Positions 52,155-61,070 of a DNA stretch of 64,000 bases are shown here, piece by piece. Made by a program: the position numbers and the translations under genes. The DNA is from Conyzicola nivalis (GTDB taxonomy: Bacteria; Actinomycetota; Actinomycetes; Actinomycetales; Microbacteriaceae), in the NCBI RefSeq assembly GCF_014639655.1, contig NZ_BMGB01000001.1:1442882-1506881 (forward strand), in the 5' to 3' direction. Positions within the stretch are counted from its first letter, which is position 1; the number at the start of each line of letters is the position of its first letter. The notes under the pieces were generated by a model. That model saw only the letters and a program-made list of their open reading frames with translations. It had not been told where the DNA came from and did no database searches.

Positions 52155-53033
52155 TCAGCCGACCAGGTTCTGCACGAACACGTGCGGGGTAAATCCGGTC
52201 AGGTCGTTGATGCCCTCGCCCTGGCCGACGAGCTTGATCGGGATGCCGGTGCGCTCCTGCACGGCGAGCACGAACCCGCCCTTGGCCGAACCGTCGAGCT
52301 TCGTGATGACGAGGCCGGTGACGCCGGCGCTCTCGATGAACGCCTCCGCCTGCGCGACGCCGTTCTGACCGGTCGTGGCGTCGAGCACGAGCAGCACCTC
52401 GGCGATCTCGGTCTGCTTTTCGATCACGCGGCGGATCTTGCCCAGTTCGTCCATCAGGCCGCTCTTGGTCTGCAACCGTCCGGCGGTGTCGATGATGGCG
52501 ATCTCGAAGCCCTCACGCTGTGCGCGTTCGACGGTTTGGAAGGCGACGGATGCCGGATCCTGGCGTTCCTGCTGCGGACGCACGATCGCGGCTCCCCCAC
52601 GCTGCGCCCACGTCGCGAGCTGCTCTACCGCGGCGGCACGGAAGGTATCGGCCGCGCCGACCACGACGCTGCGGTCGCGGGTCGTCAGGAACTTGGCGAA
52701 CTTGCCGATCGTGGTGGTCTTGCCGACACCGTTGACGCCGACCACCAGCACCACCGCGGGGCGAGCCGTGAGGTGCAGCGTGGGATCGTGCTTGGCGAGG
52801 CGCTCTTCGAGAGTCTCCCGGAGCATCCGCCTGAGGTCTGCCGGGTCTGTGGTCTTGAACCTGGCGACGCTCGCGCGCAGTTCGTCGACGATGGATTCGG
52901 TGATGTCCGGCCCGAAGTCGGCCACGAGGAGGGCGTCCTCGAGGTCCTCCCAAGTGGATTCGTCGATGGTCGGCCGCGAGAACATGCCCTTGAGAGCATT
53001 GCCCAGCGACCACGGTGTTGAGCGTTCAGCCAT
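52155..53033 (-). CDS. ftsY: SRP receptor FtsY, short form
   Basis: A 292-residue FtsY consisting of the NG domains only. The N domain begins almost at once (LEDALLVADFGPDITESIVD). The G motifs are GVNGVGKTTTIGKFAKF, DTFRAAAVEQL, DTAGRLQTK and TKLDGSAKGG. The long acidic A domain of enterobacterial FtsY is missing, leaving about 20 residues (MAERSTPWSLGNALKGMFSR) that may form a membrane-binding helix. TAGGCT six bases before the ATG supports this start and argues against a lost upstream part. Confidence 0.95.
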   Translation of the reverse strand: MAERSTPWSLGNALKGMFSRPTIDESTWEDLEDALLVADFGPDITESIVDELRASVARFKTTDPADLRRMLRETLEERLAKHDPTLHLTARPAVVLVVGVNGVGKTTTIGKFAKFLTTRDRSVVVGAADTFRAAAVEQLATWAQRGGAAIVRPQQERQDPASVAFQTVERAQREGFEIAIIDTAGRLQTKSGLMDELGKIRRVIEKQTEIAEVLLVLDATTGQNGVAQAEAFIESAGVTGLVITKLDGSAKGGFVLAVQERTGIPIKLVGQGEGINDLTGFTPHVFVQNLVG

Positions 53034-53039
53034 GCGCCC

Positions 53040-53045
53040 AGCCTA
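53040..53045 (-). promoter_or_regulatory. Candidate -10 box TAGGCT for leaderless ftsY
   Basis: Minus-strand TAGGCT ends six bases before the ftsY ATG at 53033. Confidence 0.45.
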
Positions 53046-53073
53046 CCGACGTGCGTGCGTCGCACCGGTTCGC

Positions 53074-53079
53074 TAGCGT
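53074..53079 (+). promoter_or_regulatory. Candidate -10 box TAGCGT for the membrane-protein gene at 53087
   Basis: TAGCGT is followed by seven bases and the ATG at 53087. It faces the ftsY box 28 bases away. Confidence 0.4.
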
Positions 53080-53086
53080 GGTGCCC

Positions 53087-53677
53087 ATGCAGACCGTCAC
53101 GCCGTCGAGGGCGCACTACCGCAAATCAGTGCTCGTCGGATGCGGGCTGGCGGCGCTGCTCGTCGTCGTGATTCTCGCGCGTATGCGGGGCGGCATGCTC
53201 ACCGCCGGAGTGGTGGTCATCGCCGTGGCGTTCGTGCTGACGCTCATCGGAATCTGGCTCTACTTCCGCAACACCAAGGTGCAGTACGGCGACGGCCTGA
53301 TCGTGACCACCGACCTGTTCGGGCGCTCCCGCCAGTTGACGACCGCCACGGTGACGCAGGTCGTGCTCGTCGAGCACCTGCGCGGCGCCACCCAGCTGCC
53401 CGCACCGGTGCTGTTCCTGCTCGGCGACAACGGGCGCGCGCTGCTGCGCCTGCGCGCCGGGCTGTGGACGATCGACGACCTCGGCGCGATCGGCGCGGCG
53501 ATCCCGCGCGACCCCGACGTGGTCACGGGGCTCATCACGTCGGCGGACCTGCGCAAGCGGTTCCCGGCGGCCGTGTCGTTCTGGGAGGCGCACGCCGTCG
53601 TCGCCAGCCTGGCCGTCGCCGCCGTGGTCATCGCCGCCGCCGCGGTGCTGCCGTTCATCTTCGCGTCAGGCCGCTAA
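53087..53677 (+). CDS. Three-segment membrane protein with a PH-like middle, function unknown
   Basis: A 196-residue protein. Two N-terminal membrane segments (SVLVGCGLAALLVVVILARM; AGVVVIAVAFVLTLIGIWLYF) are followed by a soluble region of about 95 residues (VQYGDGLIVTTDLFGRSRQL ... VVLVEHL ... FLLGDNGRALLRLRAGLWTI) whose pattern resembles bacterial PH domains. A final membrane segment (VASLAVAAVVIAAAAVLPFI) ends the chain. No enzymatic residue is recognised. The histidine phosphatase gene follows 14 bases later. Confidence 0.72.
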   Translation: MQTVTPSRAHYRKSVLVGCGLAALLVVVILARMRGGMLTAGVVVIAVAFVLTLIGIWLYFRNTKVQYGDGLIVTTDLFGRSRQLTTATVTQVVLVEHLRGATQLPAPVLFLLGDNGRALLRLRAGLWTIDDLGAIGAAIPRDPDVVTGLITSADLRKRFPAAVSFWEAHAVVASLAVAAVVIAAAAVLPFIFASGR

Positions 53678-53691
53678 GGCAGGATAGAAGC

Positions 53692-54258
53692 ATGACCCTC
53701 GCATTCATCCGTCACGGACAGACCGACTGGAACCTGAACAAGCAGCTGCAGGGGTCGAGCGACATCCCCCTCAACGACACCGGACGCCAGCAGGCCCGCG
53801 ACGCCGTGAAGACGCTCGAGGGCGTCGACTGGGAAGTCATCGTGAGCTCGCCCCTGAGCCGCGCCCGGGAGACCGCGTCGATCATCGCCGCCGGTCTCGA
53901 CATCGAACTCGGCCCGGCCTACGACGAGCTGAAGGAGCGCGACTACGGCCAGGGCGAGGGCGCTACCGAGGAGATCATCGCCGAACGTTGGCCCGATCAC
54001 CAGTACCCCGGACTCGAGAGCCTCGAGTCGGTCGTCGCCCGCGGCGAGGCCGCCCTCGAGCGCATCGACGCCGAGTTCGGCAACCGCAACACGCTGATCG
54101 TGTGCCATGGCACGATCATCCGCTACACGCTCGCCCACCTCGCCGGACGCCCGTTCGACCAGATCCGCAACGGCTCGGTGTCGACCTTCGAGCGCAACGG
54201 GGAGGCATGGCGCGTGCTGAGCGTCAACGACGAGCCGCTGACGGAGATCGTCGGCTAG
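53692..54258 (+). CDS. Histidine phosphatase (phosphoglycerate-mutase superfamily)
   Basis: A 188-residue branch-1 histidine phosphatase. The catalytic motif is FIRHGQTDWN (nucleophile His, about residue 8), with Arg in SSPLSRARETA, acid Glu in KERDYGQGEG and the second His in VCHGTIIR. Small members are broad-specificity phosphatases rather than glycolytic mutases. The ATG at 53692 is chosen because the RHG motif starts six residues in. It is followed by 331 bases of palindromic intergenic DNA before the convergent smc gene. Confidence 0.9.
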   Translation: MTLAFIRHGQTDWNLNKQLQGSSDIPLNDTGRQQARDAVKTLEGVDWEVIVSSPLSRARETASIIAAGLDIELGPAYDELKERDYGQGEGATEEIIAERWPDHQYPGLESLESVVARGEAALERIDAEFGNRNTLIVCHGTIIRYTLAHLAGRPFDQIRNGSVSTFERNGEAWRVLSVNDEPLTEIVG

Positions 54259-54277
54259 GTCGGTTTGGGTGCGTTCT

Positions 54278-54339
54278 GGTCGCTAGGTGCGCTAGTTCGC
54301 CGCGAATTGAGCAGTTAGTGACCACAAGCGGTTCGGATG
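54278..54339. repeat. 62-bp palindromic repeat, copy 1
   Basis: An imperfect inverted repeat centred on TTCGCCGCGAA (54296-54306), with outer arms TGGTCGCTA and TAGTGACCA. It aligns over its whole length with 54521-54582. Confidence 0.65.
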
Positions 54340-54415
54340 CGCCCCGCGCCGTCGCCGCGAGCGTCAGGGCGCGCCGCCCGACCCGTCCTCCCGACTAATG
54401 AGCGGCGCCGCGAGT

Positions 54416-54462
54416 TGTCACGATCGGGGCGACAACGACCCGCTAGAGCCCCGATCGTGACA
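54416..54462. terminator. Perfect 15-bp hairpin between convergent genes
   Basis: TGTCACGATCGGGGC (54416-54430), a 17-base loop and the exact complement (54448-54462). No T-tract is seen on either side, so its role as terminator is inferred from position. Confidence 0.5.
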
Positions 54463-54520
54463 GGTCGCACCGCGGTCGGGTCGAGCGGGCGAGCCCCGGG
54501 CGCATCCGCGGCCCGCTTTT

Positions 54521-54582
54521 AGTCGCTAAGTGCTCATGTTCGCCGCGAATAGCGCAGCTGGTGACCAAAAGCGGGGCGGATG
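54521..54582. repeat. 62-bp palindromic repeat, copy 2
   Basis: Same centre TTCGCCGCGAA (54539-54549). The arms extend outside the unit: CATCCGCGGCCCGCTTTT (about 54503-54520) pairs with AAAAGCGGGGCGGATG (54567-54582), giving an element of about 80 bases. It ends seven bases before the smc stop codon. Confidence 0.65.
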
Positions 54583-54589
54583 ATCGCGG

Positions 54590-57500
54590 CTAGCTCGCGA
54601 CCTCGACCTCGTCGACCTGCGCTTCTTCTTTCGCGACGCGCTGGCCGATGACCGCGCTGATGCCGTCCGCGCGCATCGAGACGCCGTAGAGCGCGTCGGC
54701 GATCTCCATCGTGCGCTTCTGGTGCGTGATGACGATCAGCTGCGAGGTGGCCCGCAGGTCTTCGAAGATCGTGAGGAGGCGGCCGAGGTTGGCGTCGTCG
54801 AGGGCGGCCTCCACCTCGTCCATGATGTAGAACGGGCTGGGGCGCGCCTTGAAGATCGCGATCAGCAGCGCGACGGCCGCGAGCGACCGCTCCCCGCCGC
54901 TCAGCAGCGACAGCCGCTCGATCTTCTTGCCGGCGGGCCGCACCGACACCTCGATGCCCGTGGTGAGCAGGTTCTCGGGGTCGGTGAGGTGGATGCTGCC
55001 GGTTCCGCCGGGGAACAGCACCGGGAACACGGTGTCGAACGCCGCGCGGGTGTCTTCGAAGGCCGAGGCGAAGATGTCCTGCATCTTGTCGTCGATCTCC
55101 TCGATGATCGTGATGAGGTCGGCGCGGGTGTTCGTCAGGTCGGTGAGCTGCTCGGTGAGGAACCTGTGCCGCTGCTCGAGCGCGGCGAATTCCTCGAGCG
55201 CGAGCGGGTTCACGCGGCCCAGCTGGGCGAGCTTGCGTTCGGCGCGCGCGAGGCGGCCCTGCTGCTCTTCCCGCACGAAGGGCACCCCGTCGCCCTGTTC
55301 GTCGCCGGTCGTGTAGTCGTCGGGCACCGGCTGCTCGGGCCCGTACTCGGCCACGAGCACGTCTTCGACCAGGCCGAGCTCTTCGCCCGCCCGCTCGAGA
55401 AGTGTCGAAAGGTGCAGCTTCTTCTCGTAGATCTGCATCTCGAGTCCGTGCACGTTCTCGCTCACGGTCGTCAGCCTGTCGCGCAGCTCGTGGCCCTGCC
55501 TGCGCAGCTCGGCGAGCTCCTCGTTCTGGGCGCTGCGGGCGGCCTCGGCCGTCGCGAGCTCGAGGCGGGCCGCCGATACCGAGCGGTCGACCGAATCGAG
55601 CACGGCGGGCAGCGCCGCGATGACACCCTGCGCCGACTGCACCTGCCGGCGGCGGATGACGGCGCGGCGGGCGGCTTCCTCGGCCGCGGCGCGCTCGGCC
55701 TCGAGCTGCGCGGCGAGCTGGGTGGCGCGCAGTTCCTGTGCGCGCACGCGTTCACGCGCGGTCTCCACCTGCAGGCGCGCTTCGATCTCGCGCTCGCGGG
55801 CGGCGTCGAGTTCGGCGTCGATGCCCTCGCGCGCTCCCACGTCGAGGATCGGCCGTGGCCGCGACTGGGCCGTCTCGAGTTCTTGCTGCGCCCGTTCGAC
55901 CGCACCGACGGCATCCGTCACCGCGTCTGCGGCGAGCGCCAGCCCGCGTTCCAGTCGTTCCGCCTCGGCCTCGGCGGCCTCGACCTGCACCCGCGCGCGG
56001 TTGAGGCGCTCGGTCTGGGCGGCGAGCTGGGAGTCGAACTCGCGCAGGCTCGCGAGCGCGCGCACGGATTGCTCTTTGGCGACCTTCACGGTTCCGCGCT
56101 GCTCGGCGAGGGCGAACTGGCCGCGTTCGATGAGCGACAGCACCTCGGTGAGACGGTGCTGGGCCGCGTCGCGGTCGGCGACGAGTTCGAGCCGTGACCG
56201 CTTGGCGCCCGAGCCGCCCTTGAGCACGAGCCGGCTGAGCAGATCGCCCGCCCTGGTGATGACCGTGAGCCCCGCGGATGCGCCCTCCCCGACGCCGGCC
56301 CACACGTCACGCGCGACGTCGAGATCGTCGGCGATGACCACGTTGGCCAACAGGCCGAGCACGCCGTCTGGAGCGGTGACGACGCTGTGGGCGGTCACGG
56401 CGCCCGCGGGCAGTACTGCGTCGAAGCCGTGTTCCGGGTCGGAACCGGCGAGCACGAGCTCCACCCGGCCGAGTTCGCCGGCCTGCGCGTGGGCGAGAGC
56501 GTCGATGCCGGCCGAGCGGTCGTCGGCGAGCACGGCATCGGCGAGCGATCCGAGGGCGGCGGCGACGGCGGCCTCGTAGCCGGGCCGCACCTGCACGTGT
56601 TCGGCGACGAGGCCGCGGATGCCCTGCAGGCGCGCGGCGACGAGGGCGCTCGAGCCGTCCTTCTGGTCGAGGGCGAGCGAGAGGGCGCCGACGCGGGCGT
56701 TCAGCGCGTCCCGTTCGCGTTCGTGGCCGTGCAGCTCTTCGCGCAGCCGGTCGATGTCGGCTTCGGCCGCGACGACCTCGGCCTGCGCCGTCTGGTAGAG
56801 CGCGTCGAGGTCGGTCTCGCTCGCGTCGTTCAATGTGGCGGCGCCCTCGATCTCGGCGAGATTGGCGGCGGCTACCGAGCCGCGCTCACGGGCGGCGTCG
56901 AGCGCGTTCTGCTGGCGCAGCACCTCGCCGCGCACGGCGGCCAACCGGGACGCGGCGGTGGCGGCCTGGCCGGTGAGTTTCGAGATCTCGAGGTCGTGGC
57001 GCGAGACGAGCGAGCTCTGGTGGGCGATCTCCTCGTCGAGAGCGTCGAGGGTGGCACGGGCTTCGACCGTGGCGGCCTGCGCCTCGCGCCAGCCGGTCTC
57101 CGCGTCGCCGATCGTCTCGGTGAGCCGCTCGGCCTCGTCGCGGGCCTCGGCGACCATCGCCGGGGTCACTCCGGGAGCGGATTCGGCGACCTCGGACTGC
57201 TGGCCCAGCAGCGCGAGCCGCTGGTTGGCGAGCGAGTAGAGGTTGCGCAGCCGCTCCTGCACCGACTCGAGGCCGAACGCCACGCGACGGGCGGCGTCGA
57301 CGGCATCGCCGACCTGCGCCTGCTCGAGCCGGTGCTCGCGCAGCTTGGCCTGGTCGAGCTGCTCCTGCAGCACGATGCGCTCGGTCTTGCGTTCGCTCTC
57401 GCTGCGGCTCGAGGCCGTGATCGCGGCACGCAGTTCGACGACCTCGTCGGCGAGCAGGCGGGCCTTCGCGTCGCGCACGATGCTCGCGATCGACTGGGCC

Positions 57501-58141
57501 TCCTTGGCGATCTCCGCCTGGTGCCCGAGCGGCTTGAGCTGGCGGCGGATCTCCCCGGCGAGGTCGCTCAGTCGCGTCAGGTTGGCCTGCATCGCGTCAA
57601 GTTTGCGCAGCGTTTTCTCTTTGCGGCGGCGGTGCTTGAGGATGCCGGCGGCCTCTTCGATGAAGCCGCGGCGTTCCTCGGGGCTCGCGCGCAGAACGGC
57701 GTCGAGCTGCCCCTGGCCGACGATCACGTGCATCTCGCGTCCGAGGCCCGAGTCGCTCAACAGTTCCTGCACGTCGAGCAGACGCACCGACGAGCCGTTG
57801 ATGGCGTACTCGCTGCCCCCGTTGCGGAACAGCGTGCGGCTGATCGACACCTCGGCGTACTCGATCGGCAGCGCGCCGTCGGAGTTGTCGATGGTGAGAA
57901 TGACCTCGGCGCGCCCGAGAGGACCCTTGGTCGAGGTGCCGGCGAAGATGACGTCTTCCATCTTGCCGCCGCGCAGCGTCTTCGCGCCCTGCTCGCCCAT
58001 CACCCAGGCGAGCGCGTCGACGACGTTGCTCTTGCCCGAGCCGTTGGGACCGACGACGCAGGTGACACCGCGTTCGAAGGCGAAAGTGGTCGGCTGTGCG
58101 AACGACTTGAAACCCTTGAGGGTGAGGCTCTTCAGATACAC
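54590..58141 (-). CDS. smc: Chromosome segregation protein SMC
   Basis: An 1183-residue SMC ATPase. Head: Walker A GPNGSGKSNVVDALAW (residues 31-46). First coiled coil about 165-500, hinge about 510-660 (VRPGYEAAVAAALGSLADAV; GLLANVVIADDLDVARDVW), second coil to about 1010. The C-terminal head has signature LLSGGERSLAAVALL and Walker B FYIMDEVEAALDD. GTG at 58141 has GGGAGG five bases upstream and gives the canonical V-Y-L-K-S-L start; the frame remains open upstream without similarity. Works with ScpA/ScpB, not encoded here. Confidence 0.97.
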   Translation of the reverse strand: MYLKSLTLKGFKSFAQPTTFAFERGVTCVVGPNGSGKSNVVDALAWVMGEQGAKTLRGGKMEDVIFAGTSTKGPLGRAEVILTIDNSDGALPIEYAEVSISRTLFRNGGSEYAINGSSVRLLDVQELLSDSGLGREMHVIVGQGQLDAVLRASPEERRGFIEEAAGILKHRRRKEKTLRKLDAMQANLTRLSDLAGEIRRQLKPLGHQAEIAKEAQSIASIVRDAKARLLADEVVELRAAITASSRSESERKTERIVLQEQLDQAKLREHRLEQAQVGDAVDAARRVAFGLESVQERLRNLYSLANQRLALLGQQSEVAESAPGVTPAMVAEARDEAERLTETIGDAETGWREAQAATVEARATLDALDEEIAHQSSLVSRHDLEISKLTGQAATAASRLAAVRGEVLRQQNALDAARERGSVAAANLAEIEGAATLNDASETDLDALYQTAQAEVVAAEADIDRLREELHGHERERDALNARVGALSLALDQKDGSSALVAARLQGIRGLVAEHVQVRPGYEAAVAAALGSLADAVLADDRSAGIDALAHAQAGELGRVELVLAGSDPEHGFDAVLPAGAVTAHSVVTAPDGVLGLLANVVIADDLDVARDVWAGVGEGASAGLTVITRAGDLLSRLVLKGGSGAKRSRLELVADRDAAQHRLTEVLSLIERGQFALAEQRGTVKVAKEQSVRALASLREFDSQLAAQTERLNRARVQVEAAEAEAERLERGLALAADAVTDAVGAVERAQQELETAQSRPRPILDVGAREGIDAELDAAREREIEARLQVETARERVRAQELRATQLAAQLEAERAAAEEAARRAVIRRRQVQSAQGVIAALPAVLDSVDRSVSAARLELATAEAARSAQNEELAELRRQGHELRDRLTTVSENVHGLEMQIYEKKLHLSTLLERAGEELGLVEDVLVAEYGPEQPVPDDYTTGDEQGDGVPFVREEQQGRLARAERKLAQLGRVNPLALEEFAALEQRHRFLTEQLTDLTNTRADLITIIEEIDDKMQDIFASAFEDTRAAFDTVFPVLFPGGTGSIHLTDPENLLTTGIEVSVRPAGKKIERLSLLSGGERSLAAVALLIAIFKARPSPFYIMDEVEAALDDANLGRLLTIFEDLRATSQLIVITHQKRTMEIADALYGVSMRADGISAVIGQRVAKEEAQVDEVEVAS

Positions 58142-58271
58142 GAGCCCTCCCTTCCGGCCTGAAGTCTGGCTCAACGGTACCGGATCGCCGGGTTTGCGCC
58201 GGTCGTGCCGCGCCAACGGCGTTGTGCCCAGAGCGTTGTGCTGCGCTCGCGACTGCGCAGAGACTGGGTTC

Positions 58272-59357
58272 ATGACACCCACCTTCACCGTCGAAGAGCT
58301 CGTCGTACCGCAGACCATCGACTCGCCCGACGCGGCCGACTTCGTCGAGACCATCGAGCTGCGCAACCTCGTCGAGGCCCTCGCCTACGGCACGCACGAA
58401 CTGGAGATGACGGCCGTCGAGACCTTGCCGTTCTGGCTCGACCCCGAGAACTCCCCGCGTCGCCTCTTCGGCGTGCGCATCGACGGGCGCCTCGTCGGTC
58501 GCGGCTTCTACGAGACCAACGTGGGCAAGGAGGGCAGCGACGCCGTGGCGTGGGGTGCCGTCGAGGTGCTCCCCGACTTCCGCGGGCGGGGCATCGGAAC
58601 GGCGATCGCCGAGTTCATCGAGCGGGTCGCGCGCGACGAGGGACGCGACCGCCTGCTCGTCTACGTGGCCTCCCCCGACGGTCCCGGCGAGCGCCTCGAC
58701 GCCGCCACCGGATTCGGTTCGGTGCCGCGCGACAACGGCGAGGTGCGCTTCCTGCTCGGCCGGGGATACCGGCTCGAGCAGATCGAGCGGGCGAGTCGTC
58801 TACCTTTGCCGCTCGACGACGGCGAACTGCGCGCGGCGTTCGCCGGGGCATCCGCGGCCTCGGGCGCCGACTATTCCGTGCACTACTGGACCGGCGCGAC
58901 GCCCGAGCGCTGGCTCGACGACCTCGCGCTGCTGTACACCCGCATGAGCACGGATGCGCCTTCGGCGGGACTCGAGGAACCCGAAGACGTGTGGACGGCG
59001 ACGAGAGTCTCGGCCGACGACGAACGTCAGGCGGCCAGCCCGCGCACCTCCCTCACGGCGGCGGTGGAGCACGTTCCCACCGGACGCCTCGTCGGTTTCA
59101 CCGTGCTGTCGCTGCCCTCCGACACCGCCCGCTCGGTGGGCCAGTACGACACGCTCGTGCTGCGTGAGCACCGCGGTCACCGGCTGGGCATGCTGCTCAA
59201 GGTCGCGAACCTGGCCGCCCTGCACCAACACCACCCGGGGTACCCGTCGGTGATCACCTTCAACGCCGAGGAGAACCGGCACATGCTGCAGGTCAACGAG
59301 GACCTCGGCTTCGTGCCGATCGGCTACGAGGGCGCCTGGAGGAAGCGGCTGTCGTGA
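58272..59357 (+). CDS. GNAT-family N-acetyltransferase, two-domain form (copy 1)
   Basis: A 361-residue protein with an N-terminal GNAT domain (acetyl-CoA loop LPDFRGRGIGTAIAEFI, about residue 100) and a C-terminal GNAT-like domain (VLREHRGHRLGMLLKVANL, about 300; ENRHMLQVNEDLGFVPIGYEGAW). The end FVPxGYEGAW is common in actinobacterial two-domain acetyltransferases. The acceptor is unknown. GAGACT six bases before the ATG is a possible -10 box. It is divergent from smc and overlaps the next gene by four bases. Confidence 0.85.
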   Translation: MTPTFTVEELVVPQTIDSPDAADFVETIELRNLVEALAYGTHELEMTAVETLPFWLDPENSPRRLFGVRIDGRLVGRGFYETNVGKEGSDAVAWGAVEVLPDFRGRGIGTAIAEFIERVARDEGRDRLLVYVASPDGPGERLDAATGFGSVPRDNGEVRFLLGRGYRLEQIERASRLPLPLDDGELRAAFAGASAASGADYSVHYWTGATPERWLDDLALLYTRMSTDAPSAGLEEPEDVWTATRVSADDERQAASPRTSLTAAVEHVPTGRLVGFTVLSLPSDTARSVGQYDTLVLREHRGHRLGMLLKVANLAALHQHHPGYPSVITFNAEENRHMLQVNEDLGFVPIGYEGAWRKRLS

Positions 59358-60427
59358 CCGCCTTCTCGATCGGAGAACTCGTGATCCCGGCGTCGATCGA
59401 CGCGCCGGACGCCGGGGACTTCATCGAGATGACGCGCGTGCGCAACCGGGTCGGCGTGGAGGTGACCGGCTGTTCCGACCTCGCCGTGCGGCCGGACGAG
59501 CTGCTGCCCAGCTGGCACGCGCAGGCGTTCGAAGAGAAGCGGATGCTCGTGGCCAGGGTCGAGGGACGGATCGTCGCGCGGGCGGTCATCGAGCTGCCGC
59601 TCGGCACGCCCCTGGCGTGGATCGCCGTCGAGGTGCTGCGGCGCTTCCGCCGGCACGGCATCGGCTCGGCGCTCTACGAGCGCGTCGAGTCGATGGCCGC
59701 GGCCGCGCGGCACCCGGTGCTGCAGGGCTTCGTCATCCAGGGCGCGAGCGACTCGGTCGAGCGCATCGTGGCGCCCACCGGGTTCGGCTCGGTGGCGCGC
59801 GACGACGACGGCTCGCGTTTCTTGCTCGCGCGGGGTTTCGCTTTGGAACAGGTGGCGCGGATGAGCCGGCTCGGGCTTCCGGCGGACCGCAGCGCCATGC
59901 ATCGGCTGTTCGTCCGGGCTGCGGCCGACGCCGGTGTCGACTACCGGATGCACTACTGGACCGGCCGCACGCCGCCGGAACACCTGCTGCAGATCGCCGA
60001 TCTACGCGGCCGGCTGGCGACGGACGCCCCGCAGGGCGGTCTCGAACCCGACACCTCGGCCTGGACGGTCGACCGGGTGCGGGCCGAAGACGACTACCTC
60101 GAGGCGAGTCCGCGCACCCGCCTCACCGCCCTCGTGGAGTACCAGCCGACCGGTGAGGCGGCCGGCTACACCGAACTCGACGTTCCGGCCGAGCCCTCAC
60201 GTGCGGTCACGCAGGGAGACACGATCGTGCTGCAGGAACACCGCGGGCACCGGCTGGGAATGCTGCTGAAGACGGCGAACCTGTTGCGACTCGGAGATCT
60301 CGAGCCGCGGCATCCGTCGGTCTTGTCCTTCGCCGCCGAGGAGAACCGGCACATGCTGCAGCTGAACGACGCGCTCGGTTTTGTGCCGTGGGGCTACGAG
60401 GGGGCGTGGAAAAAGGTGCTCAGCTGA
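59354..60427 (+). CDS. GNAT-family N-acetyltransferase, two-domain form (copy 2)
   Basis: A 357-residue paralogue of the preceding protein with the same architecture: FSIGELVIPASIDAPDAGDF matches FTVEELVVPQTIDSPDAADF, HYWTGRTPPEHLL matches HYWTGATPERWL, and LQEHRGHRLGMLLKTANL matches the C-terminal loop. In the N-terminal domain the acetyl-CoA loop is changed to LRRFRRHGIGSALYE, still usable. GTG at 59354 overlaps the previous stop as GTGA. The pair arose by tandem duplication and has since diverged strongly. Its 3' end overlaps the convergent lipoprotein gene by eight bases. Confidence 0.85.
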   Translation: MTAFSIGELVIPASIDAPDAGDFIEMTRVRNRVGVEVTGCSDLAVRPDELLPSWHAQAFEEKRMLVARVEGRIVARAVIELPLGTPLAWIAVEVLRRFRRHGIGSALYERVESMAAAARHPVLQGFVIQGASDSVERIVAPTGFGSVARDDDGSRFLLARGFALEQVARMSRLGLPADRSAMHRLFVRAAADAGVDYRMHYWTGRTPPEHLLQIADLRGRLATDAPQGGLEPDTSAWTVDRVRAEDDYLEASPRTRLTALVEYQPTGEAAGYTELDVPAEPSRAVTQGDTIVLQEHRGHRLGMLLKTANLLRLGDLEPRHPSVLSFAAEENRHMLQLNDALGFVPWGYEGAWKKVLS

Positions 60428-61043
60428 GTTCGTCGGGCACGCCAGGGCAGAACTGCTCGAGCTCGGCCAGTGCCGCGACGGCGTCTTCCCCGCCCCGGTT
60501 CGCCAGCGTGGGCGCCCAGTTTTGGAACGGCCACTCGGCGACGAACCGCTCGCGGACGGGCGGGTCCGCCGATATCTCGAAACCGTGCTCGGCGTAACAG
60601 GGCACCACGAAGCCGGTCCAGTAGTCGTATAGGTAGCCGGCCTGCGCGGACGAAAGCATCGAGGTCGGCACTGGCGGATTCTGCGCGAAGCACACGTAGT
60701 CTGCGAGGGCGACCTGCTCGCTCGACTGGAGCCCGTCGGAAACGCACGCGGAGACACCGGCGCCGGTGGTGTCAGCTACCGTGACAGTCGGTCGAACCGC
60801 GTCGGGGTACGACTGCGTCACAATCGACCATCGGTAATTCTGGAACCGGGCGATGAAGTCGGCCTCCCGCTCGGGCGTCATCGGCTCGCCCTCCGGCACT
60901 TCGCCCAGCGCGGCAAGCACGGCACCATCTTTGATCGTGTAGGGCTCGCTCTCGGGCTTCAGCTCGACCGGCCCGACGAAGGTGCAGCCCGCGAGTGCCA
61001 GCAGCGCGAGCGCGACGGCGGGCAGCATTCGAGGTGTTCTCAC
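60420..61043 (-). CDS. Lipoprotein of unknown function
   Basis: A 207-residue lipoprotein: short signal peptide with lipobox LALAGC (Cys19), then an extracytoplasmic domain with four further Cys residues (SACVSDG, DYVCFAQ, VVPCYAEHG, EQFCPG) that could form two disulfides. The domain is otherwise unrecognised. GTG at 61043 follows TAGCGT by six bases. It is convergent with the GNAT pair, stop codons overlapping. Confidence 0.8.
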   Translation of the reverse strand: MRTPRMLPAVALALLALAGCTFVGPVELKPESEPYTIKDGAVLAALGEVPEGEPMTPEREADFIARFQNYRWSIVTQSYPDAVRPTVTVADTTGAGVSACVSDGLQSSEQVALADYVCFAQNPPVPTSMLSSAQAGYLYDYWTGFVVPCYAEHGFEISADPPVRERFVAEWPFQNWAPTLANRGGEDAVAALAELEQFCPGVPDELS

Positions 61044-61049
61044 CCTCGA

Positions 61050-61055
61050 ACGCTA
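61050..61055 (-). promoter_or_regulatory. Candidate -10 box TAGCGT for the lipoprotein gene
   Basis: Minus-strand TAGCGT ends six bases before the GTG at 61043. Confidence 0.4.
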
Positions 61056-61070
61056 GCCCGACTTGGCGCC

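Larger units (their letters stand above)
54259..54589. other. Intergenic palindrome cluster between the histidine phosphatase gene and smc
   Basis: 331 bases with no gene. It contains two copies of a 62-bp palindromic repeat in the same orientation (54278-54339 and 54521-54582) and, between them, a perfect 15-bp hairpin (54416-54462). Both flanking genes end here, so any transcription signals are terminators. Confidence 0.7.

Noticed and set aside
54722-58162. Long plus-strand open frames antisense to smc
   Set aside because: They show no family signature and follow the smc codon pattern on the opposite strand.
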